DNA of 64,000 bases from Splendidivirga corallicola (GCA_030442035.1 JAUJEA010000007.1:303114-367113), one strand, 5' to 3'; shown: positions 8,438 through 17,250, counted from the stretch's first letter. A program made the numbers and translations. The notes: generated by a model not told the origin, from the sequence alone.

Positions 8438-9364
8438 ATGAAAGCGGTAAGTGTGTTTTTAATGGTATCCATACTCTCAGTTGCTCACCTCAAAGCGCAG
8501 GATTATGAATTCCGTGTTTTAGCTAATAAAGGTGAAAACATGGTTAAGAAAGAGCATAGAAACATTGATTGGGAACCTATCAAGACTGGGACAAAGCTCC
8601 GGAAAGGATCAGTCATCAGAATTGAAAAAGATGCTTACATTGGTCTCGTACACCATACAGGAAGGACTTACGAAATCGTTGAACCAGGCAATTATACTGT
8701 AGATCGTCTGTCCACAGCACTTCAAACCAGTCACAATGGCATTTCGGCAAAATATGCTAATTATGTTTTAAGTAAATTCAGTGACAATACAGCCGATGTT
8801 CAAGGTAACTTTAAAAAGTATCAAAGTGCTACAGGGGCAGTGAAAAGAGCGCTTGGCAATGTGGCTACCTTAAATGTTCTTATTCCTACAACTTCCGAGA
8901 TCTATAATTCCGAAATTTTGATCAGGTGGAACGAAATTGCAGTTGACGATCCTGTTTACATCATCAACTTCAAGAATAAATATAGTGAGCCAATCACATC
9001 TATTGAGACCAAAGAGTCCGCTTATATATTGAATATGGATGATCATAAATTTGTTCATGAGGAATTGGTGATTGTTGATATCCAACTAAAAGGCGATGGC
9101 CGGATCAGATCAGGGGAATATGGTGTTAAAAGATTAACCGGAGAAAAAGAATTATCAGTACGAAAAGGTCTAAGGGAATTGAAAGGGGATATCACGAAAA
9201 GAAATGCTATGAGTGAATTGCTCCTGGCTTCTTTCTATGAGGATAATCATTTACTGGCTGACGCCTTGACACACTATGAATCGGCTATTACAATGGCCCC
9301 ACAGGTAGACGAGTTCAAGATGATCTATGAACAATTCATCAAAAGGACTGGCCTTGGTCGCTAA
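8438..9364 (+). CDS. exported protein of unknown function with FecR-like start and helical repeat end
   Basis: Protein of 308 residues with a signal peptide (cleavage after HLKAQ, near residue 21). The N-terminal half reads like a FecR or envelope-stress beta domain (TGTKLRKGSVIRIEKDAYIG, GRTYEIVEPGNYTV). The last 70 residues look like one or two TPR-type helical hairpins (LLASFYEDNHLLADALTHYE). It follows the CHASE2 gene by 32 bp, so the two probably work together at the envelope. I do not recognise a named family with certainty, and no catalytic residues are apparent. Confidence 0.7.
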   Translation: MKAVSVFLMVSILSVAHLKAQDYEFRVLANKGENMVKKEHRNIDWEPIKTGTKLRKGSVIRIEKDAYIGLVHHTGRTYEIVEPGNYTVDRLSTALQTSHNGISAKYANYVLSKFSDNTADVQGNFKKYQSATGAVKRALGNVATLNVLIPTTSEIYNSEILIRWNEIAVDDPVYIINFKNKYSEPITSIETKESAYILNMDDHKFVHEELVIVDIQLKGDGRIRSGEYGVKRLTGEKELSVRKGLRELKGDITKRNAMSELLLASFYEDNHLLADALTHYESAITMAPQVDEFKMIYEQFIKRTGLGR

Positions 9365-9394
9365 TTATTAAAATCAATATTTTAAATCAAATTC

Positions 9395-9430
9395 CGTTTC
9401 ATTGTTGGAACGTTCCAATGATGTCAAACG
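9395..9430. promoter_or_regulatory. intergenic palindrome, possible operator or terminator stem
   Basis: A perfect 14-bp palindrome TTGGAACGTTCCAA occupies 9405-9418. It is bracketed by further complementary arms, CGTTT at 9395-9399 and AAACG at 9426-9430, with CATT/AATG between them. There is no T-run, so it resembles an operator or RNA hairpin more than an intrinsic terminator. It sits between the exported protein gene and the DUF4846 gene. Confidence 0.45.
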
Positions 9431-9529
9431 AAACGAGCGTGACATTTATAGTCATAAAATGACCTGCAAAGGCATGATTATGAATGTTCTGCGGGTTCCA
9501 TCCGACTATTGGAAACCAATTATAAACAG

Positions 9530-10393
9530 ATGAAATTGAAGTTATTTTCAATAGCCTTGCTGGTTAGCTTTGTAGGCTGCAAACAAATCTCCGATAAGCA
9601 GGAAAGTCACAATGAAATAACGATACAACAGACTTCAAGCTTCTCAGACACCTTAAATCAATTAAAAAAGATAACAGATATAAAAGTACCTTCAGGTTAT
9701 GCCAGACAGGAAGCTATCGCCGGTTCTTTCATGGAATACCTGAGAAACCTACCTATTAAAGACGATCGAATAGTCACATTGTATAATGGCCTACCCAAAT
9801 TCAACCAATTAGCACATTTTGCTATTTTAGATATAGATGTCGGAGACAGAGATCTACAACAATGTGCAGATGCAGTAATGCGACTAAGAGCAGAATATTT
9901 ATTCCATAACAAGTATTTTGACAAGATACATTTTAATTTCACTAGTGGTCATAAAGCTTCCTATACACAATACGCAAAGGGATATCGCCCCAAAATCAAT
10001 GGCAATCAAGTTGTTTGGAAACTTTCGGCTGGTGAAGATCATTCGTATAAAAATTTTAGAAAATATATGGACCTGGTGTTCAGTTATGCAGGATCTTATT
10101 CATTGGATAAAGAACTTAAAAGAGTCAGCGAAACCTGTGATATAAAACCCGGAGATGTATTTATTCAGGGAGGTTTCCCTGGTCATGCGGTTATTGTAGT
10201 GGATATTGCCAAACATGAGAAGTCCAATAAAAAGATATTCATGTTGGCACAAAGTTATATGCCTGCTCAGGAAATACATATCCTTAAAAATCCTAAAAAC
10301 AAAGAGTTAAGCCCCTGGTATCCTTGCGATTTTCAAGGTGAGTTAAAGACCCCGGAGTGGACTTTCAAAAAATCTGATTTGAAAAGGTGGTGA
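9530..10393 (+). CDS. DUF4846 domain lipoprotein
   Basis: Protein of 287 residues from the ATG at 9530. The alternative start at 9509 adds seven residues before a textbook lipoprotein signal, MKLKLFSIALLVSFVGC. The DUF4846 body contains VPSGYARQEAIAGSF, YLRNLPIKDD, LPKFNQLAHFAILDIDVG, CADAVMRLRAEYL and the C-terminal PGDVFIQGGFPGHAVIVVD, with an NlpC/P60-like or bacteriocin-peptidase-like look in the last motif. The function is unknown. A family A repeat lies just downstream, between this gene and the convergent mnmD. Confidence 0.88.
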   Translation: MKLKLFSIALLVSFVGCKQISDKQESHNEITIQQTSSFSDTLNQLKKITDIKVPSGYARQEAIAGSFMEYLRNLPIKDDRIVTLYNGLPKFNQLAHFAILDIDVGDRDLQQCADAVMRLRAEYLFHNKYFDKIHFNFTSGHKASYTQYAKGYRPKINGNQVVWKLSAGEDHSYKNFRKYMDLVFSYAGSYSLDKELKRVSETCDIKPGDVFIQGGFPGHAVIVVDIAKHEKSNKKIFMLAQSYMPAQEIHILKNPKNKELSPWYPCDFQGELKTPEWTFKKSDLKRW

Positions 10394-10411
10394 AATTTTT
10401 TATTGCTTAAC

Positions 10412-10550
10412 TAATACCATTAAGATAAGCCCTTAGCTATCGGGTTTCAGGTATCAGATAATCTTTGGCAGGCTAAAAACATCATAAAGGCTGAAACCTG
10501 AGACCTAATACCTGAAAGCTTTTATCATATCCCTTAACTAAATGGTATTA
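10412..10550 (-). repeat. dispersed repeat family A, complete copy inserted at end of mnmD
   Basis: A 139-bp element in the opposite orientation to the 6852 copy. Its ends are TAATACCATT (10412-10421) and AATGGTATTA (10541-10550). It is flanked by ATTGCTTAAC (10402-10411) and ATTGCTTAAT (10551-10560), a 9-of-10 target duplication. Its right end overlaps the last codons of mnmD (stop at 10534-10536). Removing the element and one duplicate restores CAA TAA on the minus strand, an immediate stop after Gln. Confidence 0.85.
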
Positions 10551-11229
10551 ATTGCTTAATTCCCCTTACCATTTCTTTCTTACCGGGAGGTCCCGGTAAT
10601 GTTTCAACTGTAAACTCAGCCTCCTTCAGATCTCTTTTAAATTGACCTTTGGCACAATAGGTTACAAGTACACCTCCAGGCTTCATAAAACCAGCTACCT
10701 TTTTGATAATCTCTAAAGTCCATAGTTCCGCTTGCTTGGAAGGAGCAAATGCATCGTAGTAAACAATATCGAATGAAGCAGGTGCTGAGGTATAATTTTC
10801 TAATTTCAATTTTTCCTTTCTTAAGGTGAAGTTATCCAATATTAGGACAGAGTCACCCCAGGGACAATCATGTATTCTATTAAATTGAAGCTCGAGCTTT
10901 TTTTCATTTAAAAGGGAAGTATAATTTAGTTGACCAATAATGTCCTTGGATATTGGATGAGGTTCTAAGGTCGTATATTTGATTTCGAATGCTCGTTCTA
11001 TAGCGCTACCAATGGTTAGTATTGTATTAAGGCCAGTACCGAAGCCGATTTCTAAAATAGAAACCTTTTTAACAGCATACTTTTCCACGAAGTATTGTAA
11101 GCCCATGTTAATAAACACATGCCTGGATTCTTGCAAGGCTCCATGAAATGAATGGTAGGTCTCATTCAGGGAAGGGACAAATAGTGAATGTGAACCATCC
11201 TCGGTTTCTATGATCTTTAACTCTTTCAT
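10534..11229 (-). CDS. mnmD: tRNA U34 methylaminomethyl-2-thiouridine methyltransferase MnmD
   Basis: Protein of 231 residues, the stand-alone methyltransferase half of MnmC (DUF752). The SAM-binding motif ILEIGFGTGLNTILT lies near residue 57, with YYDAFAPSKQAELWT near 152 and PGPPGKKEMVRGIK at the end. MnmD completes mnm5s2U34 in tRNAs for Lys, Glu and Gln. The last residues (LIPFS) and the stop codon come from an inserted family A repeat; the pre-insertion gene would have stopped five codons earlier. The extension is unlikely to harm a flexible tail. It is 23 bp from ispF and probably in one operon with ispF and the M16 protease. Confidence 0.9.
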   Translation of the reverse strand: MKELKIIETEDGSHSLFVPSLNETYHSFHGALQESRHVFINMGLQYFVEKYAVKKVSILEIGFGTGLNTILTIGSAIERAFEIKYTTLEPHPISKDIIGQLNYTSLLNEKKLELQFNRIHDCPWGDSVLILDNFTLRKEKLKLENYTSAPASFDIVYYDAFAPSKQAELWTLEIIKKVAGFMKPGGVLVTYCAKGQFKRDLKEAEFTVETLPGPPGKKEMVRGIKQLIPFS

Positions 11230-11252
11230 AAGAGGTAATTGTATAAGATCAG

Positions 11253-11735
11253 TTAATCCTGATAGATCAGAACTGTAGCATAAGCTGAAACACCTTCTTT
11301 TCTACCAACAAAACCCAAGTGCTCCGTAGTTGTTGCTTTGATAGAAATGGCCCCTTTTTCTATGTCCATGACTTCGGCAAGACACTTTTTCATTGCAGGT
11401 ACATGAGGGTTTAGTTTTGGTTCCTGTAAACAGATAGTACTATCTATGTTACTAATTTTGTATCCCTCCCTCCTTAATAAGTTTAAGGTGTCCTTCAAGA
11501 GAATCTTACTATCTATTCCTTTGTATTGCGGATCTTTATCAGAGAAATGATAACCGATATCCCGCATATTAGCTGCTCCCAATAGTGCATCGCATATCAC
11601 ATGAATCAGAACATCAGCATCAGAATGCCCTACTGCTCCATGGGTATGTTCAATCCGAATCCCTCCGAGCCAAAATGCCTCTCCCTCCTTTAGTTGATGT
11701 ACATCATATCCAAATCCAACGCGAATATTTTTCAT
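11253..11735 (-). CDS. ispF: 2-C-methyl-D-erythritol 2,4-cyclodiphosphate synthase
   Basis: Protein of 160 residues, the standard IspF length. The metal site is complete: Asp11 and His13 in GFGYDVHQL, and His45 in SDADVLIHVICDALLGA. GYHFSDKDPQYKG and KATTTEHLGFVGRKEGV are the nucleotide-binding and signature segments. It makes the cyclic diphosphate in the MEP pathway of isoprenoid synthesis, as a cytosolic trimer. It lies between mnmD and an M16 protease on the same strand with short gaps. Presence implies the non-mevalonate route in this organism. Confidence 0.97.
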   Translation of the reverse strand: MKNIRVGFGYDVHQLKEGEAFWLGGIRIEHTHGAVGHSDADVLIHVICDALLGAANMRDIGYHFSDKDPQYKGIDSKILLKDTLNLLRREGYKISNIDSTICLQEPKLNPHVPAMKKCLAEVMDIEKGAISIKATTTEHLGFVGRKEGVSAYATVLIYQD

Positions 11736-11780
11736 ATTATCTGAAGGGTACTTTTTGATTTTACTAGTCGTTTCCTTTTA

Positions 11781-13019
11781 CTATTGTTTTGCTTTGTAAT
11801 GGATGGTTGAGCAGTTATTACTGGTAAATATGGTATTGGCCATTGAGTGAGCCATATCGGTGTTTACTGCTTGTATTTTTCCGGCTTCCTCATTGATTGT
11901 ATTTGGATTTCCGATGAGTGCTCCAAATGCAATGTTCATCGCGCGGTTTAATAACTCTACTTCAGATAACACAAGAGAAGCTTCCGCTTGATTTTTTACT
12001 TTGGTCAATTCCGGTTCGGGAATCTTTTCCTGCAGTAATTCTTCAATCACATTGTTGATCCGATCTTCGGCCTGACCAAACTCAATTCCTTCATTAAGCA
12101 TTCCGCTTACCACAAGCAAGCCCGGATCAACGGATCCCGTGATATAGGCATGAATATTATTAAATATTTTTTGTTCTTTAACAAGCTGTTTATGCAATCT
12201 GGAAGATTTACCTCTACCCAAAACATCACTCACCAGGTCTGCAATATAGTAATCATTTGTTAGTCGGGAAGGCATGTGATAGGCTTTGTAAATTGCATTC
12301 AAAGGGACATCAGCTTCCAGCTCCAAGAATCTACTCTCAAGCTGAGGGGGTTCCTGAGGCAAATCCCTAACATAGGCATTTCCAAAGGGGATTCCTCCAA
12401 ACCACTTGTCTGATAATTGCTTAACCTCTTCCACACTTACATTCCCAGCAACTACCATGACGGCATTGTTCGGTAGATAGAACTTCTCAAAGAAAGAACG
12501 CACGTCCGACATTGTAGCATCCTCAATATGGGCTATATCCTTTCCTATTGTCGCCCATTTATAAGGGTGTTTGGTATAAGCCAGTGGTCTTAGTTTGAGC
12601 CATACATCCCCATAGGGTTGGTTCAGATATCTCTGTTTGAACTCCTCAACAACCACCTTTCTTTGAACTTCCAACACCTTTGGATCAAATGATAGGCTTA
12701 ACATTCTGTCTGATTCCAACCAAAATGCTGTTTCAAGATTGTTGGCTGGTAAAGTCAAATAATAGTTCGTAAGATCAGGACTGGTAAATGCATTATTTTC
12801 ACCCCCTACTTTTTGCAATGGTTCATCATAATTAGGGATATGCTTAGATCCACCAAACATGAGGTGTTCGAAGAGATGTGCAAAACCCGTTTTATCTTCT
12901 TTTTCATCCTTGGAGCCAACATTATAAGCAATGTTTACAGCAGCAAGAGAAGTGCTATGATCTTCATGTACATAAACCTTCAACCCATTGTCCAGAACAA
13001 ACTCATCGAAATCAACCAT
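11781..13019 (-). CDS. M16 family zinc metallopeptidase (single-domain pair, catalytic)
   Basis: Protein of 412 residues with the inverted zinc motif HLFEH (His48, Glu51, His52) and the distal glutamate region VVVEEFKQRY. The second M16 domain has RGKSSRLHKQLVKEQ. There is no N-terminal signal peptide, unlike the other two M16 proteins at 60-64 kb, so it is probably cytoplasmic. M16 enzymes degrade small unfolded peptides. A -7-like CAAAAATA (minus strand TATTTTTG) lies at 13043-13050, 24 bp upstream of the ATG. It leads the operon with ispF and mnmD. Confidence 0.9.
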   Translation of the reverse strand: MVDFDEFVLDNGLKVYVHEDHSTSLAAVNIAYNVGSKDEKEDKTGFAHLFEHLMFGGSKHIPNYDEPLQKVGGENNAFTSPDLTNYYLTLPANNLETAFWLESDRMLSLSFDPKVLEVQRKVVVEEFKQRYLNQPYGDVWLKLRPLAYTKHPYKWATIGKDIAHIEDATMSDVRSFFEKFYLPNNAVMVVAGNVSVEEVKQLSDKWFGGIPFGNAYVRDLPQEPPQLESRFLELEADVPLNAIYKAYHMPSRLTNDYYIADLVSDVLGRGKSSRLHKQLVKEQKIFNNIHAYITGSVDPGLLVVSGMLNEGIEFGQAEDRINNVIEELLQEKIPEPELTKVKNQAEASLVLSEVELLNRAMNIAFGALIGNPNTINEEAGKIQAVNTDMAHSMANTIFTSNNCSTIHYKAKQ

Positions 13020-13129
13020 AGAACAGCTTTTATAATCTCTCGCAAAAATAAAAAATAACCATTATTCTTTGTACCCTATTTCCTTTACTTTAGATTTGTC
13101 ACGAAATTTTAACTATTAAAAGAAACCAA

Positions 13130-13443
13130 TGAAGATTTGGTTACTAAACAAAATAGTAAAATTTTATTTCGATTTATAATGAAATGATCTTATTATTTCT
13201 CAGATCATTCTGCTTTGTCAAAATTTACGATAAAATAATCCCTTTTATCAAAAGGACTTTGGCATTCATTTACGATTAACCAAGAAGAATTACTTGATTG
13301 AGTTTGTAAAAAGACCTGTAATTACATTTTATAAAAAGCTTGAAAGGACAAATCCATTTGTTGACAAGCTTTTGTATAAAGTAATGATAACATATAGGTC
13401 CCACCCCGCTCTTTTTAAACAAATTTATTCAAATGAAATTTGA
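13130..13443 (+). pseudogene. possible decayed gene or small ORF upstream of BCKDH E1
   Basis: The gap before the E1 gene contains protein-like reading frames. ATG at 13130 gives MKIWLLNKIVKFYFDL then stop. The same frame reopens at 13184. Another frame, open from 13234 to a stop at 13441-13443, encodes LIEFVKRPVITFYKKLERTN and continues PFVDKLLYKVMITYRSHPAL. That frame could start at TTG 13294 (49 codons) and overlaps the E1 start by 11 bp. Either a small TTG-initiated gene coupled to E1 or a frameshifted remnant would explain it. I do not recognise the family. Confidence 0.35.
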
Positions 13444-15412
13444 CAGGAAAAACCATACTGACGAAACACTGATAGCCCTATATGAAGCAATTCTAAGACC
13501 GAGACTGATCGAAGAGAAGATGCTAATACTTTTGAGACAGGGCAAAATCAGCAAATGGTTTTCCGGGATTGGACAAGAAGCAATTTCTGTAGGGAGTACG
13601 TTGGCACTTAAGACAAAAGAATATGTGCTGCCTATGCATAGAAATCTGGGTGTTTTTACCAGCAGGGATGTTCCCTATGAAAGGCTCTTTGCGCAGTTTC
13701 AAGGCAAACGCTCTGGATTTACGAATGGCCGGGACAGATCCTTTCACTTCGGAACAAAGGAATACCACATTGTTGGTATGATATCGCATTTAGGACCGCA
13801 ACTAGCCATCGCTGATGGAATTGCCCTTTCCTCCTTACTTAATAAAGAGGAAAAAGCTACACTGGTCTTCAGTGGTGACGGCGGAGCTAGTGAGGGAGAT
13901 TTTCATGAAGCGCTGAATGTAGCAGCCGTTTGGAACCTTCCCGTAATTTTTGTGATAGAAAACAATGGCTATGGACTATCCACACCAAGCGATGAACAAT
14001 TCAAGTTTAAAAATTTCATAGACAAAGGGCCCGGGTATGGTATAGAAGCTGTAAAAATTGACGGAAATAATATACTGGAAGTTTACGACACCATTTCAAC
14101 AATAGCTTCAGATATAAGAAAAAGACCAAAACCCGTACTGGTCGAGGCCATGACATTCCGGATGCGCGGACATGAAGAGGCTTCAGGAACCAAATATGTT
14201 CCTCAAAAACTCTTTGACCAATGGGCAAAGAAAGATCCGGTAGAGAGCTTTCAAAAATTCCTTTTCAAGGAAAAAGTAATTGATAAAAGCATCGACACGG
14301 CAATCAGAGACTTGATCAAAGCTGATATAGAAAACGGCTTGGAAAAGGCGTTTGCAGAAGATCCTATTGAAGTCAATTTGGATAAAGAGCTCACTGATAT
14401 GTACTTTCCATATGAGCAAAAAGTGATCAAACCAAAAAGGAAACGAAAGGCTAAGAAGCGATTTGTAGATGCCATTTCAGATGGACTAAAACAAAGTTTG
14501 GAGAAGTACGATAATCTTGTCATAATGGGTCAGGACATTGCCGAGTACGGTGGTGTATTCAAAATTACAGAAGGATTTGTTGATCAGTTTGGCAAAGAAC
14601 GCATTCGAAATACTCCTTTGTGCGAATCGGCCATTATTGGTGCGGGATTAGGTTTATCAATTAAGGATTATAAATCTGTGGTTGAGATGCAATTTGCTGA
14701 TTTTGTGACATGTGGATTTAATCAAATCGTCAACAATCTGGCAAAAATACATTATAGGTGGGGACAAAATGCGGATGTCGTTATAAGAATGCCCACTGGT
14801 GCGGGAGTTGGAGCCGGGCCTTTCCATTCACAATCCAATGAGGCATGGTTCACACATACGCCAGGCTTAAAAGTAGTTTACCCATCCAATCCCTACGATG
14901 CTAAAGGCCTGATAAATGCTGCTATTGAAGATCCCAATCCAGTGATTTACTTTGAGCATAAATTCCTCTATAGATCCCTTACGGAAGAGGTACCGAATGA
15001 TTACTACACAGTTGATATAGGCAAAGCACAGGTGATAGATGAAGGGGGGGATCTGTCCATCATCACTTACGGATTAGGTGTACACTGGGCAAAAGAGGTA
15101 TTGAGTGAAATGCCAGAAATTAATGCCGAGATCCTGGACCTTAGATCGTTGCTTCCATGGGATAAGGAAGCCGTTAGAGATACCGTAAAAAAAACCGGCA
15201 AAGTACTTGTCCTCCACGAAGATTGTATGACCGGTGGTTTTGGTGGTGAAATTTCCGCATGGATATCAGAACATTGTTTCACAATGCTGGATGCGCCAAT
15301 AATGCGAGTGGCGAGTCTTGACACTGCTGTGCCCTTTGCGGCAAATCTTGAGAACAACTTTTTACCAAAGGATCGGTTAAAAGAGAAAATCAAATCTTTA
15401 CATCATTTTTAG
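13433..15412 (+). CDS. fused 2-oxoisovalerate (branched-chain 2-oxoacid) dehydrogenase E1 alpha-beta
   Basis: Protein of 659 residues joining the alpha subunit (about 1-340) to the beta subunit (about 345-659) through a basic linker (KPKRKRKAKKRFVDA). The alpha half has the thiamine diphosphate motif starting GDGGASEGDFHEALN (148) and ending VIENN (178). The beta half has GQDIAEYGGVFKITEGF, FADFVTCGFNQIVN, PTGAGVGAGPFHSQS and LHEDCMTGGFGGEI. It decarboxylates branched-chain 2-oxoacids and reductively acylates lipoyl-E2. E2 and E3 are not adjacent, but lipA lies 3.7 kb downstream. Single-chain E1 is common in Bacteroidota. A pyruvate or acetoin specificity cannot be excluded. Confidence 0.9.
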   Translation: MKFDRKNHTDETLIALYEAILRPRLIEEKMLILLRQGKISKWFSGIGQEAISVGSTLALKTKEYVLPMHRNLGVFTSRDVPYERLFAQFQGKRSGFTNGRDRSFHFGTKEYHIVGMISHLGPQLAIADGIALSSLLNKEEKATLVFSGDGGASEGDFHEALNVAAVWNLPVIFVIENNGYGLSTPSDEQFKFKNFIDKGPGYGIEAVKIDGNNILEVYDTISTIASDIRKRPKPVLVEAMTFRMRGHEEASGTKYVPQKLFDQWAKKDPVESFQKFLFKEKVIDKSIDTAIRDLIKADIENGLEKAFAEDPIEVNLDKELTDMYFPYEQKVIKPKRKRKAKKRFVDAISDGLKQSLEKYDNLVIMGQDIAEYGGVFKITEGFVDQFGKERIRNTPLCESAIIGAGLGLSIKDYKSVVEMQFADFVTCGFNQIVNNLAKIHYRWGQNADVVIRMPTGAGVGAGPFHSQSNEAWFTHTPGLKVVYPSNPYDAKGLINAAIEDPNPVIYFEHKFLYRSLTEEVPNDYYTVDIGKAQVIDEGGDLSIITYGLGVHWAKEVLSEMPEINAEILDLRSLLPWDKEAVRDTVKKTGKVLVLHEDCMTGGFGGEISAWISEHCFTMLDAPIMRVASLDTAVPFAANLENNFLPKDRLKEKIKSLHHF

Positions 15413-15598
15413 AATAAATCGCACAAAAATTTGTTCTAGTTATGATAGATAGTAATTCGCTTCTTTCTTCATAACTTCATATTGATCGTCCATACTTGAT
15501 CAAATGATTTGTCAGTAATGTATGAATTAAAAGCAGAATTAAGATTTTTCTATTAAGATTAAGGGTATATTGCCATCTGGAATAAATTTAGGCCGATT

Positions 15599-17248
15599 TT
15601 GAGCTTTTTTCTTCAATACTTTAAGGATAACATAGTTCTGAACGGAAGGCTATCTTCGGTCGTTTATATCATTCTTTTTTCCATATTTTTTGGATTGTTA
15701 GCTGGCGAAATGTCCCCGGTCTATGGCCAGGAAAAACCACAAACCAAATATGCTAAAACTACCAAAAAGAATAAAACACCCAAGGTAAAAAAAACAAAGC
15801 CAAGGACCACCAAGAAAAAGCGAAACAAGAAAACCTCTACAGTCAATAACAGATCTGCAAGTGGTGCAGGTACACCAGACAAAACCAGGGTGAATCCGGG
15901 TTTTACAAAGAAAAGATCTACTCCCAAAGTAAAAAGGGTTGTTACCAAGAGTGCTAGTGGAAGGAGTGGCTTTAGGGCAACAAAAGTTCAGCCCAAATAT
16001 TCCAAAACCCGTGATTGGAAACATAGTAAAGTTCAAGTTAGAACTACCCAAAAAAATAGCAATTACAAGATAATTGGTGTAAACCCAAGGTCCATATCGG
16101 GCCGCTCCAGAATACAGACCAACAAGGGCCCCACCCACAAGTATGCCTCAGGCAGCTTGAATACTTTAGGAAAAGGTTATATCAAATCCAAAGCAAAAAA
16201 AAGAAAGCCTTCAAAAGTAAGTGGCAGACCAAAAGATTATCCTGGATCATTTAAGATATTTCGAGCCCAACCGGATGATGGCAATACACTTTATGTAGGT
16301 GGTGCCAGGGTTAAAAGAGGTAACAGGCGTCCCAAAGGTTTAAGCAACCGGCCGAAAGACTATCCTGGTTCTTTTAAAGTTTTCCGTTCAAGGCCAGATG
16401 CTGGGAATACCCTTTATGTTGGCGGTGCCAGAGTGAATAAAAAGAATAAACGAAGCTTGAAAGCTAGCACAAGACCTAAGAATTATCCGGGTTCGGTGAA
16501 AGTAGTACGCAGCAGACCGGATGATGGCAACACGCTTTATGTGGATGGAGCCAAAGTGAGTAAAAAGAATAAGAAAAGTCTGGTCGCCAGCACTAAACCT
16601 AAAAATTACCCGGGATCGGTCAAAATGGTTAGAAGTAGGCCTGATGATGGAAATACGCTCTATGTAGGGGGAGCGAGGGTTCAAAAAAAGAAGAGACGGG
16701 ATGTGGGCACTTTGTTTGCCGGAAATGTGAAGGCCAAAAGAAGGCACCAGAAGAATCTTGGTTTCAGCACAAGGCCTAAGGATTATCCAGGTTCTATCAA
16801 AGTTTATAAGGTAAGGCCAGATGACAGTAAAACATTATATATTGGGGGAGCAAAGGTCAAAAAGCCCTACAGACGAGATGTTGGAACACAGTATGCAGGT
16901 AACGTAAAAGTACGCTCTCGTAACAAACAGAACTTAAACAGGATTTATCTTGTTAAAGCAAGAACTAAATGGGCGAGGACAAATTACTTTAAGAAATCGT
17001 CAAGAACACAGGCAAACTATTTAGGAAGTCAAAAGTTCAAGAGATTTAAGGTAAGAAAGGGAATGCATCCCAGTGCCCAATATATGAAAGGGAAGTTCAG
17101 TAAGTCCAATGAAAGCAAGGAGAAATTGAGAAAACGGAAAGTGTGGTGGAACAGAAAGAAGAAAAATGCTGATCAACCTTTATTCTTGAAACAAAAAATT
17201 AAGAAACCAAAATACGATTCAAAAGAAGCAGAAATCTGGAATTATTAG
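15599..17248 (+). CDS. exported, very basic protein with five 41-residue-class repeats
   Basis: Protein of about 549 residues if the TTG at 15599 is the start; no ATG gives a full signal sequence. Residues 18-44 are hydrophobic and end PVYGQ, a likely signal peptide. The mature part is extremely rich in Lys and Arg. Five repeats of the form (R/K)PK(D/N)YPGS(F/V/I)K...NTLYVGGARV begin near residues 210, 251, 292, 333 and 392. RRDVGT..AGNVK occurs twice (366, 424). The C-terminus is KKPKYDSKEAEIWNY. It is 2 bp upstream of ytxJ, so they are co-transcribed. I do not recognise a family. A nucleic-acid or polyanion-binding surface role is only a guess. Confidence 0.75.
   Translation: MSFFLQYFKDNIVLNGRLSSVVYIILFSIFFGLLAGEMSPVYGQEKPQTKYAKTTKKNKTPKVKKTKPRTTKKKRNKKTSTVNNRSASGAGTPDKTRVNPGFTKKRSTPKVKRVVTKSASGRSGFRATKVQPKYSKTRDWKHSKVQVRTTQKNSNYKIIGVNPRSISGRSRIQTNKGPTHKYASGSLNTLGKGYIKSKAKKRKPSKVSGRPKDYPGSFKIFRAQPDDGNTLYVGGARVKRGNRRPKGLSNRPKDYPGSFKVFRSRPDAGNTLYVGGARVNKKNKRSLKASTRPKNYPGSVKVVRSRPDDGNTLYVDGAKVSKKNKKSLVASTKPKNYPGSVKMVRSRPDDGNTLYVGGARVQKKKRRDVGTLFAGNVKAKRRHQKNLGFSTRPKDYPGSIKVYKVRPDDSKTLYIGGAKVKKPYRRDVGTQYAGNVKVRSRNKQNLNRIYLVKARTKWARTNYFKKSSRTQANYLGSQKFKRFKVRKGMHPSAQYMKGKFSKSNESKEKLRKRKVWWNRKKKNADQPLFLKQKIKKPKYDSKEAEIWNY
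16226..16810 (+). repeat. tandem 123-bp coding repeats
   Basis: Four units with a 123-bp period start near 16226, 16349, 16472 and 16595. A fifth near 16772 follows after a 54-bp extra segment. They are diverged in DNA but conserved in protein (YPGS, NTLYVGGA), so they are old intragenic duplications kept by selection, not a CRISPR or satellite. Confidence 0.75.
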
Positions 17249-17250
17249 GG

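Noticed and set aside
13334..13373. Hairpin before BCKDH E1 as an intrinsic terminator or riboswitch
   Set aside because: There is no T-run, and much of the symmetry comes from two AAGCTT sites that fit Lys-Leu codons of the frame described there.
15698..16138. Antisense frames opposite the basic repeat protein
   Set aside because: They arise because Lys/Arg-rich codons leave few stops on the opposite strand. The plus frame has a signal peptide and ordered repeats.
16226..16810. Regular 123-bp repeats as a CRISPR or satellite array
   Set aside because: The units are far longer than CRISPR repeats, are diverged in DNA and keep one reading frame, so they encode protein repeats.
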